NCBI GenBank assembly: GCA_007120685.1
Contig: SKNG01000337.1
Coordinates: 1 to 6,085 of the forward strand
Source of the DNA: Paracoccaceae bacterium
GTDB lineage: Bacteria > Pseudomonadota > Alphaproteobacteria > Rhodobacterales > Rhodobacteraceae
Length of the DNA stretch: 6,085 nucleotides
Reading direction: 5' to 3'
In this document: piece by piece, positions 1 to 5,614 of the stretch
Numbering within the stretch: the stretch's first letter is position 1
Layout: each line of letters starts with the position of its first letter
The notes under the pieces: model-generated
What the model was told of the DNA's origin: nothing
Seen by the model: the letters and a program-made list of their open reading frames with translations, nothing else
Database searches by the model: none
Translations under genes and position numbers: made by a program

Positions 1-1520
1 CCCCACCGCGCGCCCGTCCAGCCCTGCAGCCGCCCCGCCAGCCGCGCGGCCAGATCGGCCGGCGCCTCGGGCCCCGGTTCGAACTCGATGCGCCCGGGGG
101 CATATCGGACCAGACGCAGATGCGTTTCCACATCCACCAGCAAACTCATGTCGCGCCGCTCGCGGATCAAGGCCACCACGGCGTCGAAATCATGATAGAT
201 CGCCAGCCCCGGCGCGGGGACCGCCGCCAGCGCCGCCACGGGGCCGCCCGAACCGCCCCCTGACGCGCCACCGGCGGGGGCGGTCGCCATTGCCGGCGCT
301 GTCACTGCCTGCCCGCCTTTTCGGGCACTCGTTGCCAGCCTGCCACCGTCAGGAGGAGGCGGGCTGTCCTGCAGCCGGCGCAGCAGTTCTTCCGGCGCTG
401 GCAGGTCGGCGACATGGGTCAGGCGGATCACAGCCATCTCGGCGGCCATCATCGCATTCGGGGCCAAGGCGACTTCCTCAAGCGATTTCAACAGCATCTG
501 CCAGAATCTTGAAAGAATGCGCATCGGCACGCGCCCGGCCAGATCGGCGCCGCGCGCGCGTTCGTCCGGGGGGATGGTGGGGTCGTCGCCGGCCTGCGGG
601 GTGACCTTGGTGACGCTGAGCCAATGGGCGATCTCGGCCAGATCGCGCAGCACCGCCATCGGGTCGGCGCCATCGGCATATTGCGCCGAAAGTTCGGCCA
701 GCGCGCCGGCAGCATCGCCGCGCAGGATCGCCTCGAACAGGTCCAGCACCCGTCCCCGGTTCGCCAGGCCCAACATGGCGCGCACCTGCTCTGCACCGGT
801 GGCGCCGGCGCCATGGCTGATCGCCTGATCCAGCAGGCTCATCGCATCGCGCACCGAGCCCTCGGCCGCGCGGGTGATCAGCGCCAGCGCCCGCTCTTCC
901 ACCTCGGCGCCCTCGGCCTGAGCCACGCGGGAAAGATGCGCCATCATCACCTCCGGCTCGATCCGCCGCAGGTCGAACCGCTGGCAGCGCGACAGCACGG
1001 TGACCGGCAACTTGCGGATCTCGGTGGTGGCGAAGATGAATTTCACATGCGGTGGCGGCTCCTCCAGCGTCTTCAGCAGCGCGTTGAAGGCCGAGGTGGA
1101 GAGCATGTGCACCTCGTCTATCACATAGACCTTGTAACGGGCCGAGGCCGCGCGATAGGCAACGGAATCAATGATCTCGCGGACGTCGTTCACACCTGTC
1201 CGGCTGGCCGCGTCCATCTCCTGCACATCGACATGGCGGCCTTCGCTGATCGCGCGGCAATGCTCGCAGACGCCGCAGGGGTCGGTCGTCGGCCCGCCCT
1301 GCCCGTCCGGCCCGATGCAGTTCAGCCCCTTGGCGATGATCCGCGCCGTGGTGGTCTTGCCGGTGCCGCGGATGCCGGTCAGGATGAAAGCATGGTGGAT
1401 GCGGTCGGCGGCAAAGGCGTTCTTCAGCGTGCGCACCATCGCCTCTTGCCCGATCAGATCGGCAAAGGTTTCCGGCCGGTATTTCCGGGCAAGGACCTGA
1501 TAGGCGGGGCGGTCGGTCAT
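1..1520 (-). CDS. dnaX: DNA polymerase III subunit gamma/tau (clamp loader), 3' end cut by window edge
   Basis: ATPase subunit of the clamp loader that loads the beta sliding clamp and ties together the replicative polymerases. About 506 codons are visible, open from ATG at 1520 to the left edge. The AAA+ module shows Walker A GIRGTGKTTTA (residues 49-59), the zinc-binding cysteines C68, C82, C85 and C88, Walker B VIDEVHML (133-140), sensor-1 FIFATTE (161-167) and the arginine-finger motif LSRCQRF (176-182). The oligomerisation domain follows to about residue 370. A Pro/Ala/Gly-rich linker (about 386-440) then leads to a C-terminal domain starting near YHDFD (442-446) and reaching the WTGARW motif, which resembles the alphaproteobacterial gamma/tau C-terminal family (DUF3646). 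Probably only some tens of residues lie outside the window. The ATG is chosen because the conserved YQVLARKYRP block begins at residue 7; in-frame GTG (1550) and TTG (1547) lie upstream but are not needed. The Shine-Dalgarno is weak (GAAAG). The gene is divergent from hemE. Confidence 0.97.
   Translation of the reverse strand, partial: MTDRPAYQVLARKYRPETFADLIGQEAMVRTLKNAFAADRIHHAFILTGIRGTGKTTTARIIAKGLNCIGPDGQGGPTTDPCGVCEHCRAISEGRHVDVQEMDAASRTGVNDVREIIDSVAYRAASARYKVYVIDEVHMLSTSAFNALLKTLEEPPPHVKFIFATTEIRKLPVTVLSRCQRFDLRRIEPEVMMAHLSRVAQAEGAEVEERALALITRAAEGSVRDAMSLLDQAISHGAGATGAEQVRAMLGLANRGRVLDLFEAILRGDAAGALAELSAQYADGADPMAVLRDLAEIAHWLSVTKVTPQAGDDPTIPPDERARGADLAGRVPMRILSRFWQMLLKSLEEVALAPNAMMAAEMAVIRLTHVADLPAPEELLRRLQDSPPPPDGGRLATSARKGGQAVTAPAMATAPAGGASGGGSGGPVAALAAVPAPGLAIYHDFDAVVALIRERRDMSLLVDVETHLRLVRYAPGRIEFEPGPEAPADLAARLAGRLQGWTGARW
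243..272 (-). other. Glycine-rich tract in the tau linker
   Basis: Codons 417-426 of dnaX encode GGASGGGSGG, inside a Pro/Ala-rich linker that joins the clamp-loader core to the C-terminal domain. Seen directly in the translation. Low-complexity glycine tracts next to folded domains can stall ATP-dependent proteases, which is relevant to how the short gamma form may arise in this group. Confidence 0.75.
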
Positions 1521-1546
1521 GGCACTTTCGCGCTGGGTCTGACGCA

Positions 1547-1575
1547 ACACTAGGCCCGCGCCCGGCCGCCGTCCA
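1547..1575 (-). promoter_or_regulatory. Weak candidate dnaX promoter
   Basis: On the minus strand TGGACG (1575-1570) is followed after 17 bp by TAGTGT (1552-1547). This is a poor but correctly spaced match to sigma-70 -35 and -10 boxes, 27 bp upstream of the dnaX ATG. It rests on spacing and partial matches only, so it is a guess. Confidence 0.2.
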
Positions 1576-1608
1576 GTCCTCGGCCGAGCGCCCGCCTGTC
1601 ACGCCCGC

Positions 1609-1637
1609 TTGACAACCGGCCGCGCGCACCGCACCAA
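1609..1637 (+). promoter_or_regulatory. Candidate hemE promoter with perfect -35 box
   Basis: CTTGACA occurs at 1608-1614, with TTGACA (1609-1614) an exact sigma-70 -35 hexamer. At 17 bp spacing the -10 position (1632-1637) reads CACCAA, a poor match, so an activator or a different spacing may be needed. Transcription would start near 1644, about 25 nt before the hemE ATG. No FnrL-type or other operator was recognised nearby. Confidence 0.35.
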
Positions 1638-1650
1638 CCCAGAAATGCCC

Positions 1651-1664
1651 GAGAAAGAAGCGAG
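1651..1664 (+). promoter_or_regulatory. Purine-rich ribosome binding region of hemE
   Basis: The stretch GAGAAAGAAGCGAG ends 4 nt before the ATG at 1669. It is not a full AGGAGG, but it is the only purine-rich block in the area and supports the ATG over the upstream in-frame TTG at 1609. Confidence 0.5.
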
Positions 1665-1668
1665 ACCG

Positions 1669-2706
1669 ATGAGCGCCACCGCCGACAAGACCATTCTGCG
1701 CGCCCTGGCGGGCGAAACCCAGCCCATCCCGCCGGTGTGGATGATGCGCCAGGCCGGGCGCTACCTGCCGGAATACCGCGCCACCCGCGCGCAGGCGGGC
1801 GATTTCCTTTCGCTCTGCTACAACCCGGAACTGGCCGCCGAGGTGACGCTGCAGCCGATCCGCCGCTACGGCTTCGATGCCGCCATCCTGTTTGCCGATA
1901 TCCTGCTGCTGCCGCAGGCGCTGGGCGCCGATCTGTGGTTCGTCACCGGCGAGGGGCCGCGCCTTTCCACGCTGACCGATCAGGCCGGCTTCGACCGGCT
2001 GAAGCCCGTGGGCGCGATCCATGAGACGCTGAGCCCGGTCTATGAGACGGTGAAGATCCTGTCGCGCGAATTGCCGCGCGAGACCACGCTGATCGGTTTC
2101 GCCGGCGCGCCCTGGACCGTGGCCACCTACATGATTGCCGGGCGCGGCACCAAGGATCAGGGCCCGGCGCATGCGCTGATGGCCGAACAGCCGGAAGTGT
2201 TCGACGCGCTGATGGCGCGGCTGACCGAGGCGACGGTCGAATACCTGTCCGCGCAGATCATGGCCGGGGCCGAGGTGGTGAAGATTTTCGACAGCTGGGC
2301 CGGCTCGCTGAAGGGCGAGGCGTTTCAGCGCTACGCGCTGGAGCCCGCGCGAGAGATCATCGCGGCGCTGAAGACCCGCCACCCGGATGTCCCCATCATC
2401 GCCTTTCCGCGCGAGGCCGGGGACAACTATATCGGCTTCGCCCGCGCCACGGGCGCCGATTGCGTGGCGCTGGACAATTCGGTCAGCGTCGACTGGGCGG
2501 CGGCGCATGTGCAGGTCGATGGCTGCGTGCAGGGCAATCTGGCGCCGCATCACATGGTCACCGGCGGGGCGGAGCTGATTTCTGAAACAAGGCGCATCGT
2601 GAAGGCGTTTTCCGGGGGGCCGCATATCTTCAACCTCGGCCATGGCATCACGCCGGATGCCGACCCCGACAATGTGGCGCGGATGATCGAGGCGATCCGG
2701 GGCTGA
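1669..2706 (+). CDS. hemE: Uroporphyrinogen decarboxylase
   Basis: Cytosolic enzyme (EC 4.1.1.37) that removes four carboxyl groups from uroporphyrinogen III to give coproporphyrinogen III, on the path to haem and bacteriochlorophyll. The protein is 345 residues, a normal full length. Signature 1 is VWMMRQAGRYLPEYRATR (23-40), with R27, R31 and R40 matching the substrate-binding arginines of the family. The essential aspartate is D77 in FADILLLPQ. Signature 2 is GFAGAPWTVATYMIAG (143-158), with catalytic-site Y154. S209 lies in IFDSWAG and H325 in FNLGHGI. All key residues expected from the family are present. The start is set at ATG 1669 because homologues begin shortly before ILRAL. An in-frame TTG at 1609 would add 20 unconserved residues and overlaps a -35 hexamer. 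The gene is divergent from dnaX and followed by cobS on the same strand after 132 bp. Confidence 0.98.
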   Translation: MSATADKTILRALAGETQPIPPVWMMRQAGRYLPEYRATRAQAGDFLSLCYNPELAAEVTLQPIRRYGFDAAILFADILLLPQALGADLWFVTGEGPRLSTLTDQAGFDRLKPVGAIHETLSPVYETVKILSRELPRETTLIGFAGAPWTVATYMIAGRGTKDQGPAHALMAEQPEVFDALMARLTEATVEYLSAQIMAGAEVVKIFDSWAGSLKGEAFQRYALEPAREIIAALKTRHPDVPIIAFPREAGDNYIGFARATGADCVALDNSVSVDWAAAHVQVDGCVQGNLAPHHMVTGGAELISETRRIVKAFSGGPHIFNLGHGITPDADPDNVARMIEAIRG

Positions 2707-2726
2707 TCGGCAACGGGTCCGCCCTT

Positions 2727-2750
2727 GGGCGACACGCGCGCGTGTTGCCC
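2727..2750 (+). terminator. Imperfect 24-bp palindrome after hemE, candidate terminator
   Basis: GGGC (2727-2730) pairs with GCCC (2747-2750), G2731 can wobble with U2746, and 2732-2745 (ACACGCGCGCGTGT) is a perfect 14-bp palindrome. As RNA this gives a 10-bp stem with a CGCG loop starting 20 nt after the hemE stop. There is no U-run behind it (TTGCGCCCC), so it may be a weak or Rho-assisted terminator, an mRNA 3' end stabiliser, or a protein-binding site. A competing small hairpin, CGCCC-TT-GGGCG (2720-2731), shares bases with it. Confidence 0.45.
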
Positions 2751-2772
2751 TTGCGCCCCTCCCCATTATGTT
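2745..2772 (+). promoter_or_regulatory. Weak candidate cobS promoter
   Basis: TTGCCC (2745-2750) and TATGTT (2767-2772) are 16 bp apart and each matches 4 of 6 bases of the sigma-70 boxes. The -35 overlaps the right arm of the palindrome at 2727-2750, so a protein bound there could affect it. The leader to the cobS ATG would be roughly 60 nt. No cobalamin riboswitch fits in this spacer. Confidence 0.25.
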
Positions 2773-2792
2773 CCATGAAACCCGGGAATACC

Positions 2793-2809
2793 GGCCCCCC
2801 GGCGGGGCC
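2793..2809 (+). other. GC-only hairpin in cobS leader
   Basis: GGCCCC (2793-2798) and GGGGCC (2804-2809) form a 6-bp all-GC stem with a 5-nt loop, 29 bp before the cobS start. It has no U-tract. It may affect translation or be chance in GC-rich DNA. Confidence 0.3.
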
Positions 2810-2838
2810 TGCGTGCTTATACAGGATGGCGGCGGAAG

Positions 2839-3813
2839 ATGGCGGAACAGATGGTCAAGCCCAGCGAAGAGGTCTCGGTGCGCGATGTGTTCGGGATCGA
2901 TTCGGACATGGTGGTCAAGGGCTTTGCCGAACCCGGCGACCGCGTACCCGCGTTGGACACCACTTACAAGTTCGACCCCGACACCACGCTCGCCATCCTC
3001 GCCGGGTTCCAGTACAACCGCCGGGTGATGATCCAGGGCTATCACGGCACCGGGAAATCGACCCATATCGAACAGGTGGCCGCGCGGCTGAACTGGCCGA
3101 CGGTGCGGGTGAACCTGGACAGCCATATCAGCCGGATCGACCTGATCGGCAAGGACGCGATCAAGTTGCGCGACGGCCGCCAGGTGACCGAGTTTCACGA
3201 AGGCATCCTGCCCTGGGCGCTGCGCAACCCCTGCGCCATTGTCTTTGACGAATACGATGCCGGCCGCCCGGATGTGATGTTCGTCATCCAGCGGGTGCTG
3301 GAACATGACGGCAAGCTGACGCTGCTGGACCAGAACGAGATCATCACCCCGCATCCGGCCTTCCGCCTGTTTGCCACCGCCAACACGGTGGGGCTGGGCG
3401 ATACGACGGGCCTTTATCACGGGGTGCAGCAGATCAACCAGGCGCAGATGGACCGCTGGTCGCTGGTCGCCACGCTGAATTACCTGTCGCATGATGCGGA
3501 AACGGCGATCGTGCTGTCCAAGAACCCGGCCTACAACACCGCCAAGGGCCGGCAGGAGATCAGTCAGATGGTGACGGTGGCGGATCTGACCCGCACCGCC
3601 TTCATCAAGGGCCAGCTTTCCACGGTGATGTCACCCCGCACGGTGATCACCTGGGCCGAGAACGCGCGCATCTTCCGCGATATCGGCTATGCCTTCCGCC
3701 TGACCTTCCTGAACAAATGCGACGAGCTGGAGCGTCAGACGGTGGCCGAATTCTACCAGCGCTGCTTCGGCGCGGAACTGCCCGAGAGTGCGGCCAGCAT
3801 GGCGCTGGCCTGA
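2839..3813 (+). CDS. cobS: Cobaltochelatase subunit CobS (AAA+ ATPase)
   Basis: AAA+ subunit of the aerobic cobaltochelatase CobN-CobS-CobT (EC 6.6.1.2), which inserts cobalt into hydrogenobyrinate a,c-diamide in cobalamin synthesis. The protein is 324 residues, close to the roughly 330 usual for CobS. The N-terminal block SVRDVFGIDSDM (13-24) is typical of CobS. Walker A is GYHGTGKST (67-75), Walker B IVFDEYDAGRPDV (134-146), sensor-1 FATANT (178-183), and an arginine-finger region QMDRW (203-207) follows. ATG 2839 gives a natural N-terminus; the nearest purine blocks are AGGA (2823-2826) and GGAAG directly before the start, so the ribosome site is unremarkable. The gene follows hemE on the same strand and meets the OsmC gene convergently 57 bp downstream. 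No cobT lies next to it, so its partner must be encoded elsewhere. Relatives such as MoxR and BchI/ChlI ATPases were considered, but the DVFGID and FDEYDAGRPDV motifs favour CobS. Confidence 0.96.
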   Translation: MAEQMVKPSEEVSVRDVFGIDSDMVVKGFAEPGDRVPALDTTYKFDPDTTLAILAGFQYNRRVMIQGYHGTGKSTHIEQVAARLNWPTVRVNLDSHISRIDLIGKDAIKLRDGRQVTEFHEGILPWALRNPCAIVFDEYDAGRPDVMFVIQRVLEHDGKLTLLDQNEIITPHPAFRLFATANTVGLGDTTGLYHGVQQINQAQMDRWSLVATLNYLSHDAETAIVLSKNPAYNTAKGRQEISQMVTVADLTRTAFIKGQLSTVMSPRTVITWAENARIFRDIGYAFRLTFLNKCDELERQTVAEFYQRCFGAELPESAASMALA

Positions 3814-3854
3814 ACGGACAGCCCGGGCACAATACGCGGCCCGGGCCAGCCGTT
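3813..3854. terminator. Candidate bidirectional terminator between convergent genes
   Basis: GCCCGGGC at 3821-3828 and again at 3839-3846 can pair as an 8-bp stem with a 10-nt loop. AACGG (3813-3817) and CCGTT (3850-3854) extend it by 5 bp after a 3x3 internal loop. It starts at the last base of the cobS stop codon and ends 16 bp from the OsmC stop. Neither strand has a clear U-run, so its strength as an intrinsic terminator is uncertain, but its position between converging genes fits the role. Confidence 0.5.
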
Positions 3855-3870
3855 CCGGCCGGCGGGTGCG

Positions 3871-4320
3871 TCAGTTGATCGTGACTTCCACGCTCTCGGC
3901 CAGCGTGTTGGCGATGAAGCAGTAGCGATGCGCACGGTGCTGCATCTCGGCCAGCTTCTCGTCCGGCACCGCAAAGCCCGTGTCAAAGCGCACCACAGGG
4001 TGCAGGTCGATGCGCGTCACCGCCATCTGGCCGCGGGCGTTCTTGCCCAGATGCGCCACGGCGTGGTCGTGGTAGCTGGCGACCGGCCAGCCGGCCTTGG
4101 CGCAGAGCGCCAGGAAGGTCATCATGTGGCAGCTTGACAGCGCCGCGGCCAGCGCCTGTTCGGGGTTGGTGTGGCCCGTGGCGCCGCCCCAGTCCGGGGC
4201 GGCGTCGGCGGTGACTTCGTGCTGGTCGTCATACTGGACGGTATGCGCGTTGGAATAGGCGCCGGGCTTCAGCGCCGGCGTGTTGCGCTGCCAGTGCAGG
4301 TCGATGGCAAGATCGGACAT
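3871..4320 (-). CDS. OsmC/Ohr-family protein (predicted peroxiredoxin)
   Basis: A 149-residue protein of the OsmC/Ohr superfamily, small cytosolic thiol-dependent reductases that destroy organic hydroperoxides and similar oxidants. Both redox cysteines are visible: C64 in ALSSCHMMTFL and C134 in HRYCFIANTL. E54, ten residues before C64, matches the catalytic glutamate spacing in Ohr/OsmC, and R12 may be the activating arginine. The length is normal for the family. ATG 4320 is chosen because a GGAGG lies 4 nt upstream and the sequence after it (MSDLAIDLHW) fits a family N-terminus; an upstream in-frame TTG at 4350 would add only Gly/Arg residues. The gene begins 30 bp after the stop of the DmdA-like gene, so the two are probably co-transcribed. 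It belongs to the general OsmC-like branch; I cannot tell whether it is a true OsmC, an Ohr, or a relative with another thiol substrate. Confidence 0.9.
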   Translation of the reverse strand: MSDLAIDLHWQRNTPALKPGAYSNAHTVQYDDQHEVTADAAPDWGGATGHTNPEQALAAALSSCHMMTFLALCAKAGWPVASYHDHAVAHLGKNARGQMAVTRIDLHPVVRFDTGFAVPDEKLAEMQHRAHRYCFIANTLAESVEVTIN

Positions 4321-4324
4321 GGCG

Positions 4325-4335
4325 CCTCCCCCCCC
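4325..4335 (-). promoter_or_regulatory. Ribosome binding site of the OsmC gene with G8 run
   Basis: On the minus strand a run of eight G (4335-4328) leads straight into AGG (4327-4325), giving GGAGG with only 4 nt before the ATG at 4320. It fixes the start codon. The spacing is shorter than optimal. The homopolymer is unusual for a Shine-Dalgarno site and is a possible slippage point. Confidence 0.7.
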
Positions 4336-4350
4336 GGCGTTGCGATGCAA

Positions 4351-5490
4351 TCAGGCGGCGGCCAGCCGCTTCTTCGGGTCGTAGAAGGGTTTTTCCACCA
4401 CCGTGGCGCTGGCGGCGCCAGATTGCGTGATCACGTCCAGCCGCGTGCCCAGCGCCGAACAGTCATCCGACACCATGGCCAGCGCGATATTGCGCTGCAG
4501 CCGCGGGGAATGGACGGCCGAGGTCACCTTGCCGACCGCCAGCCCTTCGCGCGCGACGGTCCAGAAGCTGGTGTTCGGCCCGGGCAGCGGGTCGGTGTCG
4601 ATGACCAGCCCCACCTGCCGGCGCCGCACGCCCTGCGCCTGGATACGCCGCAGCGCCGCCTTGCCGATGAAATCGGCCTCCATCTGCAGATCCACCAGCC
4701 GGTCAAGGCCCAGCTCATACGGGTTGGTGTGGATATCGGCATCGGCGTGATAGGACAGCATCGCCCCCTCGATGCGTCGGATGGTCGAGGTATGGCCGGG
4801 CTTCAGCCTCATCGGCACGCCGGTGGCCATGATCCATTCCCACAGCGCATTGCCGCGCGCGCCGTCGCGCAGGTAGATCTCATACCCCAGTTCCGACGAC
4901 CAGCCGGTGCGCGAGACGATCAGCGGGATGCCGTCCAGCGAGACCTCGCGGAACCAGAAATAGCGCAGGTCCATGATGCTGTCGCCGAAGAGCGCGCGCA
5001 TGATCTCGCCGGATTTCGGCCCCTGAAGCTGCAGGGGCGAGACATCGGGCTCGGTGATCGTCACATCCAGCCCCGAATGCACCGCCACCCCCTGGGCCCA
5101 GAGCAGGATGTCGCTGTCGGCGAGCGAGAGCCAGAAATGGTTCTCGCCCAGTCTCAGCAAGATCGGGTCATTCAGGATGCCGCCCTCGGCATTGGTGATC
5201 AGCACATACTTGCACTGGCCCACCTGCATCTTCGACAGGTTGCGCGGGGTCAGCATCTGGACAAAGCGCGCGGCATCCGGCCCGGTGATTTCCACCTGCC
5301 GCTCGACCGCCACGTCGCACAGGATGGCGTCATTGATCAGGTTCCAGTAATTCTGCACCGGATCGCCGAAATCACGCGGGATATACATGTGGTTATAGAC
5401 CGAAAACCCCGTCGCGCCCCAGCGCACAGTGGCGTCGAAATAGGGGGATTTGCGGATCTGGGTGCCGAAGCCGAAATCATCCGACTGCAT
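4351..5490 (-). CDS. GcvT/DmdA-family folate-dependent demethylase (DMSP demethylase-like)
   Basis: A 379-residue member of the GcvT aminomethyltransferase superfamily, whose members move a one-carbon group from a substrate to tetrahydrofolate. The N-terminal folate-binding region carries CDVAVERQVEITGPDA (58-73), MLTPRNLSKM (79-88), VGQCKY (90-95) and GGILNDPILL (103-112). The NDP in the last motif resembles DMSP demethylase DmdA rather than glycine-cleavage T protein, which has DD there. EPDVSPLQLQGPK (147-159) is also DmdA-like. SRTGWSSELGYEIYL (193-207) holds the family's conserved folate-contacting glutamate (E204), with aromatics W197 and Y206 that could face a methylated sulfonium or ammonium group. 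A C-terminal barrel domain covers about 285-375. ATG 5490 has GGGAGG 9 nt upstream. As I recall it, canonical DmdA reads differently around residues 193-210 and 246-265, so the substrate may not be DMSP; dimethylglycine-like or other methylated compounds are open. No FAD-binding dehydrogenase domain is fused to it. The OsmC gene follows after 30 bp, and an Lrp-type regulator gene lies upstream. Confidence 0.85.
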   Translation of the reverse strand: MQSDDFGFGTQIRKSPYFDATVRWGATGFSVYNHMYIPRDFGDPVQNYWNLINDAILCDVAVERQVEITGPDAARFVQMLTPRNLSKMQVGQCKYVLITNAEGGILNDPILLRLGENHFWLSLADSDILLWAQGVAVHSGLDVTITEPDVSPLQLQGPKSGEIMRALFGDSIMDLRYFWFREVSLDGIPLIVSRTGWSSELGYEIYLRDGARGNALWEWIMATGVPMRLKPGHTSTIRRIEGAMLSYHADADIHTNPYELGLDRLVDLQMEADFIGKAALRRIQAQGVRRRQVGLVIDTDPLPGPNTSFWTVAREGLAVGKVTSAVHSPRLQRNIALAMVSDDCSALGTRLDVITQSGAASATVVEKPFYDPKKRLAAA

Positions 5491-5499
5491 GGTCGTATC

Positions 5500-5505
5500 C
5501 TCCCT
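5500..5505 (-). promoter_or_regulatory. Ribosome binding site of the DmdA-like gene
   Basis: GGGAGG on the minus strand, 9 nt before the ATG at 5490. A near-consensus Shine-Dalgarno at good spacing, which fixes the start codon. Confidence 0.7.
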
Positions 5506-5552
5506 TTGGCTGGGCGGGGCGCCTGTGGCCCTGGCCCGGTGTTTCCTCGGGG

Positions 5553-5569
5553 AGATATCTATCAGTTAG
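5553..5569 (-). promoter_or_regulatory. AT-rich patch, candidate promoter or operator of the DmdA-like gene
   Basis: Within a GC-rich spacer, the minus strand reads CTAACTGATAGATATCT (5569-5553). It contains the 8-bp palindrome AGATATCT (5560-5553) and a possible -10 box TAGATA (5561-5556). No convincing -35 box stands 16-18 bp upstream, which would suit an activator-dependent promoter. Lrp-type proteins often bind AT-rich dyads, and such a gene lies next door. This is an inference from composition and position. Confidence 0.3.
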
Positions 5570-5584
5570 CGCGGGTCGGTGTGT

Positions 5585-5596
5585 CCTGATTTCAGG
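5585..5596. promoter_or_regulatory. Short inverted repeat CCTGA-TT-TCAGG
   Basis: Perfect 5-bp arms around a 2-bp centre, 95 bp upstream of the DmdA-like ATG and 16 bp beyond the edge of the AT-rich patch. It could be a half of a regulator site. It is short enough to be chance. Confidence 0.25.
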
Positions 5597-5614
5597 GCCA
5601 TTGCCGGACCGATC

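Noticed and set aside
311..325. Possible programmed frameshift site in dnaX at CGA-AAA-GGC
   Set aside because: The in-frame codons do not form an X-XXY-YYZ slippery heptamer, and there is no A-run comparable to the E. coli signal.
624..1553. A 309-codon plus-strand frame opposite dnaX
   Set aside because: The opposite strand encodes an intact AAA+ clamp-loader domain, and this frame is a compositional shadow.
2707..2838. Possible cobalamin riboswitch upstream of cobS
   Set aside because: The spacer is only 132 bp, shorter than the roughly 200-nt element, and no B12-box-like core or GCCACTG-type motif was found.
2742..3248. Plus-strand frame of 168 codons overlapping the start of cobS
   Set aside because: It overlaps cobS out of frame, lacks family motifs, and has Arg/Pro/Gly-rich shadow composition.
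1168..3492. A 774-codon open frame on the minus strand opposite hemE and cobS
   Set aside because: It is antisense to two genes with complete catalytic motifs, has no recognisable domain, and its composition (many Arg, His, Gln, Asp, Gly) is typical of frames opened by GC-rich third positions. Its end overlaps dnaX in the wrong frame.
4321..4350. Upstream in-frame TTG (4350) as start of the OsmC gene
   Set aside because: It would add residues HRNAGGGGA translated from the ribosome binding site itself. The ATG at 4320 has a GGAGG and a family-like N-terminus.
4171..5589. A 472-codon open frame on the plus strand opposite the DmdA-like and OsmC genes
   Set aside because: Same reason: it mirrors well-supported minus-strand genes, and its His/Arg/Asp-rich translation shows no family motif.
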